From positions 5,332,001-5,396,000 of the forward strand of contig OZ271832.1 in assembly GCA_965601475.1 (NCBI GenBank): a stretch of 64,000 bases of DNA. The letters are read 5' to 3'. The stretch comes from JAWPMT01 sp965601475 (GTDB lineage: Bacteria; Bacteroidota; Bacteroidia; Cytophagales; Cyclobacteriaceae). Of the stretch, positions 27,546-34,619 are shown piece after piece (positions within the stretch are counted from its first letter, which is position 1; every line of letters begins with the position of its first letter). The notes beneath the pieces were generated by a model, which was not told the DNA's origin, made no database searches, and saw nothing but the letters and a program-made list of their open reading frames with translations. The translations under genes were made by a program, and so were the position numbers.

Positions 27546-27899
27546 ATGATGAAGAGCCGAAGATATAGAGGTGGGCCGCCAAGGCCCGTGAAGTTCCTGT
27601 TCATGGTGTTGATTGTGGCTGCGCTGCTTTCGACAGCAGTCATGTTGCTCTGGAATCAAATTGTTGTGCAGCTGTTTGCCCTTCCTAGCCTCAACTTCTG
27701 GGAAGCAGCGGGATTGCTGTTATTGTGCAGAATACTTTTTGGCAGGTTTGGGGGTCCGCCCTGGTCGCGTGGTGGCAGGTCGCATCATTGGAAAGAAAGA
27801 TGGAAACAGATGAGCGATGAGGATCGCCAACGGCTGCGTGACAGATGGAAGGAGAGGTGCCGACCGGGCACCGAAGAAAAGAAAATTGAAAAAAGTTGA
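27546..27899 (+). CDS. Small two-helix membrane protein in sigma operon
   Basis: No family recognised. The 117-residue protein starts directly after the sigma-factor stop. A basic N-terminus precedes two hydrophobic helices (FLFMVLIVAALLSTAVMLLW and about residues 48-60), and the C-terminal tail is basic with a cytoplasmic-looking MSDEDRQRLRDRWKERC motif. The next protein carries a related motif (GMSDEDYENFKQQF), so the two are probably duplicates or partners. Spacing implies co-translation with the sigma factor, which makes an anti-sigma or sensory role plausible but unproven. Confidence 0.7.
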   Translation: MMKSRRYRGGPPRPVKFLFMVLIVAALLSTAVMLLWNQIVVQLFALPSLNFWEAAGLLLLCRILFGRFGGPPWSRGGRSHHWKERWKQMSDEDRQRLRDRWKERCRPGTEEKKIEKS

Positions 27900-27963
27900 G
27901 GTCTGTTTAAAGTAATTGCGGGACTTGTCCGTCTTCCCCCTTGAAAATCATTTCAAAAGGACA

Positions 27964-28287
27964 ATGAATCTGCAAATTTTAAAACCCATTTTGATAGGAG
28001 CCGCGCTAGGCGCAGCGCTTTTTCTGGTACCCTTCTTCGTCTTGAAGGTTATTGTTTTCTTCTTACTCATAGGCCTGATCTTCCGATTTTTCGGTAGAGG
28101 CAGGTACTATCGCGGTTATCGCGGCCCGGCCTATCGCGGCCCGGCAGGCTGGGCTTACGCCGACAAGATCAGGGGCATGAGCGATGAGGACTACGAGAAC
28201 TTCAAGCAGCAATTTGGCCCAGGCCATCGATGCGGTGGAGCTCGGTGGAAAAACGATGACGCACCTTCTAATACTGTGGCATCATGA
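27964..28287 (+). CDS. Small membrane protein with MSDED motif
   Basis: Start at ATG 27964; the open frame begins 48 bases earlier without a convincing start. The 107-residue protein has a long hydrophobic segment (about 7-40), a Gly/Arg/Tyr-rich linker with the repeat YRGPAYRGPAG, and a C-terminal MSDEDYENF motif followed by a Cys/His pair (GHRCGGARW). The MSDED block is shared with the preceding protein. Its stop overlaps the next start (ATGA). Unknown function; membership of the sigma operon is the main clue. Confidence 0.68.
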   Translation: MNLQILKPILIGAALGAALFLVPFFVLKVIVFFLLIGLIFRFFGRGRYYRGYRGPAYRGPAGWAYADKIRGMSDEDYENFKQQFGPGHRCGGARWKNDDAPSNTVAS

Positions 28288-28472
28288 GACGAAGATCACG
28301 ACTATTGATAGGTCTGGCTGCAGCAGCCATTACCTTTGGGAGCTTGTCACTAACGATGGGCTTCGATCACTGGGATCGATATTCCTACGGTTATGGTCAC
28401 CATGGATGGTCACATCATCATTGTGAGTCCCAGGAACAATGGGAGACAACTCCCTTAGAGGAAGGGGATTAA
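28284..28472 (+). CDS. Short His-rich exported or membrane protein
   Basis: A 62-residue protein that overlaps the preceding gene by four bases, which supports translation. It has a hydrophobic N-terminus (RLLIGLAAAAITFGSLSLTM) and a short mature part dense in His, Tyr and Trp (YGYGHHGWSHHHCESQ). Clustered His plus Cys suggests metal binding. Last gene of the sigma operon, with the terminator just behind it. No family recognised. Confidence 0.6.
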   Translation: MRRRSRLLIGLAAAAITFGSLSLTMGFDHWDRYSYGYGHHGWSHHHCESQEQWETTPLEEGD

Positions 28473-28483
28473 CCAAATAGACG

Positions 28484-28518
28484 CAAAGCCCTGATTCAGA
28501 GGTCAGGGCTTTGTTTTT
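28484..28518 (+). terminator. Rho-independent terminator of the sigma operon
   Basis: Eleven-base perfect stem CAAAGCCCTGA/TCAGGGCTTTG with an 8-base loop, followed by five T residues (28514-28518). It begins 12 bases after the last stop codon. It separates the sigma operon from the cassette that starts at 28653. Confidence 0.85.
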
Positions 28519-28652
28519 ATCCATGTGACCACATGGGACTGGCTAATCCTTGCGTCCTGAAGAAATCCAGTTCCAAAACGCAATTCGACCGCTACTTTCC
28601 ATGATCTTTTCAGGTAGATCGGTTAAATTATCTGCCATAAATCAGAAAGCAC

Positions 28653-29027
28653 ATGGCAAATATCAAAGATGCACTCAAATCCCTCGGAGAGAAAATCGCT
28701 GACAAAGTCGAAGACCTGGCCACCCTGGAGGTGACAACCTACACAAGCAACGACTTCAACCTCAGCATCAGTGACATCAAACTCGAGGATGGTGACAAAT
28801 TTCAGATCAAGTCCTTGCTGGACACCACGCCATCCACGCTCAACGCCAAATTGAATCTGCTGGCCTATTCCAGGTTTGAAATAGACTCAGACGTCTCCAG
28901 CGTGGTGAAATCCTCCCTTACCGAGCAGGAGAAGCCGCTACTCGATGCTCATAAATCAATGGTGGAATCGGCACAAAATGCCCGCAAGGCCATGTTCGAG
29001 TTTGCCAAAGAGCTGCTGCCGTTTTAA
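28653..29027 (+). CDS. Unknown protein, shared-motif cassette gene 1
   Basis: No database family recognised. The 124-residue soluble protein begins a five-gene run. Residues 21-30 read DLATLEVTTY and residues 73-90 contain FEIDSDVSSVVKSSL, followed by a helix with LLDAH. Both blocks recur in genes 3 and 4 of the cassette (DLTHLEINTI and RIGLDGDVTTRISSKF in gene 4; NLKRLDVNTI and DLLTGDISTAMTDKF in gene 3), so these are paralogues or a repeated module. No signal peptide and no membrane segment. Its stop overlaps the start of gene 2 (TAATG). The 180 bp before it contain the upstream terminator and no other gene. Confidence 0.72.
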   Translation: MANIKDALKSLGEKIADKVEDLATLEVTTYTSNDFNLSISDIKLEDGDKFQIKSLLDTTPSTLNAKLNLLAYSRFEIDSDVSSVVKSSLTEQEKPLLDAHKSMVESAQNARKAMFEFAKELLPF

Positions 29028-30640
29028 TGCCCGAACCGCTGCTCAGTTTTGTTGAAGAAGCCGGAAGCAATTATCTGCAGGAAGATGGCAAGGGAAATAT
29101 CGTAGAATTGCAGGGTCAGCTATTGATAGATCTCGGTTATCTGACGCAGGAGTTCCTGGCAGACTTCAACCTCAATCGCGAAGTCTTTGAGGCCTACAAG
29201 CTCTTCGAGCAAGATTTGCTTCATAGTGGTCTGGTTTCGGAAGGTGAGTTGTCGGAGTTGTATCAGGTGTATGGGGAGGACACAGCGCTCAAGCTATTGG
29301 AGAAAACCCTGGATATGGATGAGGGTTTTAATGTCTCGAAGGTCTGTGCATTTGGACAGCAGGACATCGTCTCCCGGGTAGTGCATTACCGGTTGAGCAT
29401 TATGGGTCTCTACGAAGGCAAGGTCGAGCAGCCCTTCAATGCCTATTCCTATCAAGCAATACAGGCATTGAGCAAGGTGCTCGGGACGAGTATGCCCAAA
29501 GCACTGGAGCTTACGGCTGACATCCATGACCTCACCAAATTCTACCTCAACAACCAGTTGTACGATCATTCACTCGTCAGCTTCGACCTGAGTCAGGCCG
29601 TGCAAATTCCCGACTACTCCGGGAAATTCAAGCGAAGGCTCAAACGGGATCTCAGAGACCATGACAAGGCCTTTGACTTTATCAAAGATCAAGTCCTCTA
29701 CCGCGACGACAAGAAAGTAAACGAGGCATTCCTGCGCAGACTCTCCGATGATCCCAAAAACGCCTTTACCATCAGACTTATCCAGATCCATCAGTGGATT
29801 GAAGGTACCTACGAGGGTACCCTCGATGGAGAGCTGGGAGACCTCACCGCAAAAAGTCTTATCGACCTGATCACAGATTTCAATGAAAGCAACGAAGGCG
29901 CCTTGAAAACCGGGGAGGTGTTGGTGCGCGTGAAGGGCGACCTCTGCGTATTCAATGCCCTCTATTTCCTTAAGAAATACCAGCAAGAGTCCAATGTCAA
30001 GGACCCGCTCGAGGGTGTGCTGAGCAACCTTTCTACCAGCCTTGGGCAGGCCAGTGAAGAAGCAAAGGCCCAATTTGAACACAATTTCAACAATCAGATT
30101 GAAGAGGTTTGTTCCGCCTCTTCAAAGGCGCCGGAGAAAATGAATGGCTTCTTGAAGCGGGTATTTGTTGGCATCAGGGGCTTCTTCAGAAAAGCACTGA
30201 AGTTCTCAGGGAAGATTTTCAAATGGCTGGTCGAGTTGCCAAAGCGAGTTTTGAGTTTTCTCAAGAATTTCATCAAGAACATATACAATTTTATAAAGCA
30301 AGCTGTAAAGCATCTGATTGAGGGTATTTTGTTCCTGATCGGGAAGGCTCCCGTCATGACCGTTCAGGACCGAAAACTGCATTATTCGAACTTCGATTTC
30401 GATAAGGATGCGATCTCCATTCTTTCGTCCGAGGGTATGGATTCCTTGAAAATGCACATGGACAAAGTAAACAAGCGCGTACTTTCCATGCGTTTCAGCC
30501 TGCTGTTCATCAGTACGGTAATGAACCTGCTCAAAGACTTTATTCTGGCTGCCAACCCCATCGGTTGGCCCTTTTTTATACTTAAGTTGATCAAGTCTTT
30601 TAAGACTGCTGCAAGTAATTACAAACTCATAATCCAATAA
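29027..30640 (+). CDS. Unknown protein with peptidoglycan-binding-like repeats and amphipathic C-terminus
   Basis: The 537-residue second gene of the cassette. Three stretches recall the small peptidoglycan-binding (PG_binding_1) fold: about 28-60 (LQGQLLIDLGYLTQEFLADF), 117-150 (RLSIMGLYEGKVEQPFNAYS) and 245-280 (IQIHQWIEGTYEGTLDGELG). The match is in pattern only. Residues about 368-440 form a long run of basic amphipathic helices (FLKRVFVGIRGFFRKALK, WLVELPKRVLSFLKNF), and a second hydrophobic region lies near the C-terminus (LLFISTVMNLLKDFILAANP). There is no signal peptide. The architecture could insert into or bind membranes; whether it forms pores is speculation. It overlaps gene 1 by one base. 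Confidence 0.7.
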   Translation: MPEPLLSFVEEAGSNYLQEDGKGNIVELQGQLLIDLGYLTQEFLADFNLNREVFEAYKLFEQDLLHSGLVSEGELSELYQVYGEDTALKLLEKTLDMDEGFNVSKVCAFGQQDIVSRVVHYRLSIMGLYEGKVEQPFNAYSYQAIQALSKVLGTSMPKALELTADIHDLTKFYLNNQLYDHSLVSFDLSQAVQIPDYSGKFKRRLKRDLRDHDKAFDFIKDQVLYRDDKKVNEAFLRRLSDDPKNAFTIRLIQIHQWIEGTYEGTLDGELGDLTAKSLIDLITDFNESNEGALKTGEVLVRVKGDLCVFNALYFLKKYQQESNVKDPLEGVLSNLSTSLGQASEEAKAQFEHNFNNQIEEVCSASSKAPEKMNGFLKRVFVGIRGFFRKALKFSGKIFKWLVELPKRVLSFLKNFIKNIYNFIKQAVKHLIEGILFLIGKAPVMTVQDRKLHYSNFDFDKDAISILSSEGMDSLKMHMDKVNKRVLSMRFSLLFISTVMNLLKDFILAANPIGWPFFILKLIKSFKTAASNYKLIIQ

Positions 30641-30651
30641 ATCCAAAGCAA

Positions 30652-30996
30652 ATGGCTGCAAATGAATTTTTCCAATCCGCGATCGCGACATTGTCCAACC
30701 TCAAGCGACTCGACGTCAACACCATTGTCGGAGACTTTCAGTTTACGGGAGATACCAAAAGTATAGACCCGGCGAGCGGTGAGGAGCGAATGACTTCCCA
30801 AATCGATTTACTGACAGGCGATATCTCTACGGCGATGACCGACAAATTCGTGACAGAATATAAGGAGTTGCGGGAGTACCATCTGATCAGGGAGAATCAA
30901 GGCCACGAAATCATCAAGCGGAATATCGCCGTGCTGAAGGAAATAGGCTCCGCTCTGGTAGAGTGGGGGAAGAGCACAACGGACAATGACCAGTAG
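30652..30996 (+). CDS. Unknown protein, shared-motif cassette gene 3
   Basis: A 114-residue soluble protein with the two cassette motifs: LSNLKRLDVNTIVGDFQFTG at residues 14-33 and IDLLTGDISTAMTDKF at 51-66, followed by a helical segment (ELREYHLIRENQGHEIIKRN) that aligns in spacing with the tail of gene 4 (ELHHRSTNISLDFWKTLVNI). It is essentially the motif pair with little else between, so it may be the minimal form of the family. Eleven bases separate it from gene 2 and three from gene 4. Function unknown. Confidence 0.7.
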   Translation: MAANEFFQSAIATLSNLKRLDVNTIVGDFQFTGDTKSIDPASGEERMTSQIDLLTGDISTAMTDKFVTEYKELREYHLIRENQGHEIIKRNIAVLKEIGSALVEWGKSTTDNDQ

Positions 30997-30999
30997 GGC

Positions 31000-31800
31000 A
31001 TGGCCTGGTTTCGGAAGGAGAAGAAGCGATGGGATTCTGCGAAAATCAAGGCGGTACTGGATGACCTGACCCATCTCGAAATCAATACGATTGTCAAGAC
31101 CGATATGACAGGAGCCAAACCACCCAAAGATGAGTGGTTGTTGCTCTACGGTATCATCAAGCGATATCACGTCAAGCTCACCGCTTTCGGAGAGAAGTAC
31201 AAAGCCATCTTTCCTGAGGAGGAGCAATTGAGCCAGAAGTACTTCCGGGGCCCCGAAGTAAAGAAAGGTGTCGGATGGGAGTCTTTTGATGAGATGCGTC
31301 AACGTGCTGAGACCACGTACATGATGCTTGAGCAACGTAAGACGTTTGTATTGAATCACAGTAGCCAGGCCGTTGATGGCGGCGATTTGGAAACCGATAT
31401 CGCCCTCCTTTTCAGAATATACAAGAATGCCGCCCATATCAGGAATATGCTCAAAAATCAACCGCAAGGTCATGTTTTTGATGATAATGAGGAGGGCTTT
31501 AGGGAATACCGCGACGCTTCGCTGGCCCAGCGCCAACCTTTTGCCCTTGACCTGGACCTTGGTGAAGTGATGCAGCTACGGAAAATCTATGATCTGGGAA
31601 CGGAACGCATTGTCATGCAGACCCGAATTGGATTGGATGGAGATGTGACAACCAGGATATCATCGAAGTTTGCCAATGAACCTGTGGACTTCATAAATGA
31701 ACTTCACCACCGGTCTACCAATATTTCACTTGACTTCTGGAAGACACTGGTCAATATTGTCACGACTTTGGGTAAGTCTTTGATAAACAACCTGAAATGA
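31000..31800 (+). CDS. Unknown protein, shared-motif cassette gene 4 (long form)
   Basis: A 266-residue soluble protein. The N-terminal motif VLDDLTHLEINTIVKTDMTG lies at residues 19-38 and the C-terminal motif TRIGLDGDVTTRISSKF at 208-224, with about 170 extra residues inserted compared with gene 3. The insert is charged and helical (FDEMRQRAETTYMMLEQRK; DIALLFRIYKNAAHIRNML). The tail ELHHRSTNISLDFWKTLVNI ends the protein. Its stop overlaps the start of gene 5 (ATGA). No signal peptide, no membrane helix, no enzyme motif recognised. Confidence 0.72.
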   Translation: MAWFRKEKKRWDSAKIKAVLDDLTHLEINTIVKTDMTGAKPPKDEWLLLYGIIKRYHVKLTAFGEKYKAIFPEEEQLSQKYFRGPEVKKGVGWESFDEMRQRAETTYMMLEQRKTFVLNHSSQAVDGGDLETDIALLFRIYKNAAHIRNMLKNQPQGHVFDDNEEGFREYRDASLAQRQPFALDLDLGEVMQLRKIYDLGTERIVMQTRIGLDGDVTTRISSKFANEPVDFINELHHRSTNISLDFWKTLVNIVTTLGKSLINNLK

Positions 31801-32312
31801 AATATATCCACCGGCTTGTGGCACGCTGGAAACAGCTGATAGAGGCCATACGCTACGAGCGCTCTTTGCATAAGAATCTGCTGGCACCCTACTACGAATT
31901 TGCAGAGTATGGCGCTTTGCAAAGCTTTCAAGGTCACGGGAGCCAGCAAGTCTGCATTAGGCTGGGGGTGGATGGGGACATGATCAATGAAATCTCGCAC
32001 CCTCCTGAAATGGATATCTCACAAATGGACGATCTCGTGATGAGTGACCTCTGCCAGCAGGCCTGCGACGAACTCTCATTCAAAGTAGATCAACTGGAAT
32101 TGCTGCCCAGGTTGGTCATCCGTTTGGTCACTATCGTCCTTCTCTCCGTTATTCCAATCTACACCTTGATCCGGGATCTGCCATGGAGGGAACTGTTCCA
32201 GGATCCCCTGACGCATTGGTTTGTCCTGTTTCCCATCCCAACGTTCCTGATCCTCTGGAGGTGGTTCAAGCCACTCATTTTGGGAGCTATCGTCAGAAGC
32301 TTTGTGCGGTGA
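31797..32312 (+). CDS. Unknown two-helix membrane protein, cassette gene 5
   Basis: A 171-residue protein. The N-terminal half is soluble and contains the cassette C-motif in the form VCIRLGVDGDMINEIS (residues 52-67), then an acidic helix (DISQMDDLVMSDLCQQACDE). The C-terminal half holds two membrane segments (LVIRLVTIVLLSVIPIYTLI at 106-125 and FVLFPIPTFLILW at 142-154). It probably anchors the cassette products at the inner membrane (inference). It overlaps gene 4 by four bases. No known family recognised. Confidence 0.7.
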   Translation: MKYIHRLVARWKQLIEAIRYERSLHKNLLAPYYEFAEYGALQSFQGHGSQQVCIRLGVDGDMINEISHPPEMDISQMDDLVMSDLCQQACDELSFKVDQLELLPRLVIRLVTIVLLSVIPIYTLIRDLPWRELFQDPLTHWFVLFPIPTFLILWRWFKPLILGAIVRSFVR

Positions 32313-32370
32313 GGTATTTCCTTTGCTGCACCAGCCAAGCTTACAGCGTGTCAATAAAGGAAACCACCTC
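32311..32370. terminator. Long inverted repeat, probable bidirectional terminator
   Basis: Left arm GAGGT-A-TTTCCTTT (32311-32324) pairs with right arm AAAGGAAA-CC-ACCTC (32356-32370): 13 base pairs with a one/two-base internal bulge and a 31-base loop. It overlaps the stop of cassette gene 5 and lies partly in the 3' end of the convergent gene, where a shared terminator is expected. A/T-rich stem ends can serve either direction. Confidence 0.5.
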
Positions 32371-33426
32371 CGTAGCTCCAGCCTTATGAAGTGCTGCACT
32401 ATGAGTTTCCAGGAGCGTTTTACAAGCATCCTTGATCTGATTTTTTGTCAGTTTTTTCCAATTGTCGATGTCTTTCTCGTAATCCGTAAAAAACTTCAAT
32501 GATAGCTGCTCCATGATCTTATAGTTAGCGAACGGATGGGGCTGGTCTGGTATAGGTGCTGCTTGCACCAAAAAGTGATTGAAAGTGCTCCAGAATTCCA
32601 CTTCTAGCTTAATCAACTCTACCAGCTTCGCTCGATATTCCAGGTCCGGACCCGCTAGTTTGGGAAAGGCCTGGTAGTCCTGAAAGTGTTGCCCTTCATG
32701 GCATAAGTAGCTGACTTTGTAACTTTCGCTGGTGGTATCATAAGTGCTTGAAAAAGCAAAAAGTGCTTCCTTGGTCGCCCATCCTCCTGCTTGAGATTTT
32801 CCCAATGTGGCGTACCCAATCCAACCCGCCAGTACAGGGTCCTCCATTAGGTTCACGGTGACCTGAACCTTATCCGAAATCAACTCCACCTCATAGTCCT
32901 TCTGAATGTTGGTCTGCCACAGGAATAAGTCATAGAGCTGTGCGGTCTTACTGCATGCATTGGCGTAGAATCCCCGATCCAAAAGGAACTGTTCGCTGAT
33001 ATTTTTGGTGTCGGTCTTCAGCTCTCTTTCACTCAACGCGGGAAAATGGCGAGAAAGGAAAGCGACCAACGAGGTGTGAAGTTCCCTGTCCAATGTCTCC
33101 TGTTCAGCTCTCCTCATAAGTGAAGCTTGCCAGTATTTTTGATAGAGTGACACGTATTCGTTGACATCCTTATCATCGGTGAATGAAGTGGTGGTTCCTG
33201 CGTCGAATCGTTCTGCCAGGCCTTCCCTCACTGATATCACAGCATCATCATCTCCCTCGTAATGTTCAAGTATGGCGAGGGCATTTTCGATGTTTCCCTG
33301 GATGGCATAAGAATATACCTCCTGCAATGGGTCGCTGGGAGGAGTATGTTGTCCGAATAGCCAGCTGCTGAGCATGATTTGGCAACCGAGCAGCAGCCCT
33401 GATTTGAGTTGTTGTGACTTTTGCAT
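32341..33426 (-). CDS. Exported putative HExxH metalloprotein
   Basis: ATG 33426 is used (TTG 33438 upstream is less likely). The 361-residue product has an N-terminal export signal (LKSGLLLGCQIMLSSWLFGQ). A central motif YLCHEGQHFQDYQAFPKL contains HEGQH, that is HExxH, followed within about 20 residues by EYRAKLVEL, whose Glu could be a third zinc ligand. This looks like a gluzincin-type active site, but I do not recognise the family. The N-terminal part (YAIQGNIENALAILEHYEGD) resembles a single TPR. It is convergent with the unknown cassette and 27 bp downstream of the AraC gene on the same strand, so probably co-transcribed with it. Confidence 0.65.
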   Translation of the reverse strand: MQKSQQLKSGLLLGCQIMLSSWLFGQHTPPSDPLQEVYSYAIQGNIENALAILEHYEGDDDAVISVREGLAERFDAGTTTSFTDDKDVNEYVSLYQKYWQASLMRRAEQETLDRELHTSLVAFLSRHFPALSERELKTDTKNISEQFLLDRGFYANACSKTAQLYDLFLWQTNIQKDYEVELISDKVQVTVNLMEDPVLAGWIGYATLGKSQAGGWATKEALFAFSSTYDTTSESYKVSYLCHEGQHFQDYQAFPKLAGPDLEYRAKLVELIKLEVEFWSTFNHFLVQAAPIPDQPHPFANYKIMEQLSLKFFTDYEKDIDNWKKLTKNQIKDACKTLLETHSAALHKAGATEVVSFIDTL

Positions 33427-33453
33427 GGGGCAAAACAAAATGGCCCCAGCCGT

Positions 33454-34251
33454 CTAAAATTGTACCGGGTTGACCTCCTTGAACTTTTTTCGATGATGCA
33501 ATGGTGCTTTCCGGTAGAACTCATTGAAGTTCCTGATGAAATGGGCCTGATCATAGAAACCATGCCGGAGCGCCAGGTGGGTAAGATTAGCTTCCCGGTC
33601 CTGCAACACCGCAATGTAGGCATGGGCCAGGCGCACTTCCCTGATGTAGGACCCTATGGTCTGGCCGGTAGATTTCCGAAAGAGCCTGGCCAGGTAATGC
33701 TTGCTGACATCCAAAAGCTGAGCAATCTCTGCGAGGCTGATCTTGCGCTGGTAATTTTCTCGAACGTAGTCCTTGACCTTTCTGACCTTTTTGGGAGCAC
33801 TGGCAATGTTACTGCGACCGTTCCATTCACTTAGAAACTCTTCAACCAGGCACTCCAATTCATCCTTGGGCGCCTGATTTAGGTAAGCTGCAAGGACCTG
33901 CGTCGCATTCAGGGACAGTTGCATTCGTCTGGGCGTCTCCAACACATTGGGCTTGTCACTGACTTTTGGGTTCTTGATTTCAATATTGAAACAAACGCCA
34001 GGTATCCGGCCGAACTCATTTTGATGCTCATAGCCTGCAGGTCGGAACAAGACCTGCCTATTGTCAATGAGAGCTTCAGTCCCTGAGACTTTTTCCAGAT
34101 ACGAACCTTGCAGAGGAAAGCTCCAGTAGGGGTATTCATGGTGATGTTTTGGCAGATGATCATGAGACTGATGAAAGGAGAGCCCAACAGAGTAGCCTTC
34201 CAATTCTGCAGATTTTACATGGCCAAAATAACAACCCGCTTCGAGACGCAT
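33454..34251 (-). CDS. AraC-family transcriptional regulator
   Basis: A 265-residue cytoplasmic regulator: an N-terminal cupin-like ligand domain (HQSHDHLPKHHHEYPYWSFP, with several His in a cupin arrangement) and a C-terminal AraC domain with two helix-turn-helices (KISLAEIAQLLDVSKHYLAR, LFRKSTGQTIGSYIREVRLA; then LTHLALRHGFYDQAHFIRNF). Normal length for the family. Its own stop lies 27 bp before the HExxH gene, its likely co-transcribed neighbour. Effector unknown. The start is ATG 34251. Confidence 0.88.
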   Translation of the reverse strand: MRLEAGCYFGHVKSAELEGYSVGLSFHQSHDHLPKHHHEYPYWSFPLQGSYLEKVSGTEALIDNRQVLFRPAGYEHQNEFGRIPGVCFNIEIKNPKVSDKPNVLETPRRMQLSLNATQVLAAYLNQAPKDELECLVEEFLSEWNGRSNIASAPKKVRKVKDYVRENYQRKISLAEIAQLLDVSKHYLARLFRKSTGQTIGSYIREVRLAHAYIAVLQDREANLTHLALRHGFYDQAHFIRNFNEFYRKAPLHHRKKFKEVNPVQF

Positions 34252-34312
34252 AACAACTTTAGACGAGGTGCGAAGGAATAAGTTGTCTTTCGGATACCCC
34301 TATGTCATCTTT

Positions 34313-34341
34313 TGGATCACCTGTCTACCTGGGGTGATCCA
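34313..34341. repeat. Inverted repeat TGGATCACC-N11-GGTGATCCA
   Basis: Perfect nine-base arms separated by 11 bases. It lies 62 bp upstream of the AraC start and inside the doubtful plus-strand frame. It has no T-run, so an operator site for the adjacent AraC regulator is more likely than a terminator; binding is not shown. Confidence 0.4.
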
Positions 34342-34561
34342 GATTACTCCATTCCCCTGGACTTGGCGACTCCATACCCTTCATCTGGGCGAAACCCGAT
34401 CTATGTTTCGTTTGGCATGGGTGGTATTCTGCTTTGGCAATCCCAATGGAGAACTACATCATCATAAGACCTCATCGGACACCACTTTCCATCAACTGGA
34501 ATCTAAGGGCATCGCGCTCGAAGAAATGCGCATTTTCACCTGGAAGGAATGACACACGTCA

Positions 34562-34593
34562 TTGCTTTTCACCCCTGAAGGTTCCTACCTTTA
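34562..34593 (+). promoter_or_regulatory. Candidate Bacteroidota-type promoter of pta-ackA
   Basis: TTG (34562-34564), 21-base spacer, then TACCTTTA (34586-34593), which fits the TTG...TAnnTTTG pattern of Bacteroidota housekeeping promoters except for its last base. The pta start codon is 27 bases downstream. No ribosome-binding site is needed or seen, as usual in this phylum. Confidence 0.45.
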
Positions 34594-34619
34594 TCCCCCA
34601 CGATTAACCCCCCAAAACC

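Larger units (their letters stand above)
34252..34619. other. 368 bp spacer: possible remnant frame and one inverted repeat
   Basis: This is the only gene-free stretch above 300 bases. On the plus strand a frame from GTG 34268 to 34552 (94 codons) has an unusual His-rich middle (GELHHHKTSSDTTFHQLESK) and no recognisable domain. I do not call it a gene; it may be a decayed fragment or chance. The rest holds an inverted repeat (34313-34341) and the candidate pta promoter (34562-34593). Confidence 0.4.

Noticed and set aside
34268..34552. 94-codon frame between the AraC and pta genes
   Set aside because: GTG start, odd composition, no domain and an inverted repeat inside it; kept only as a note on the spacer.
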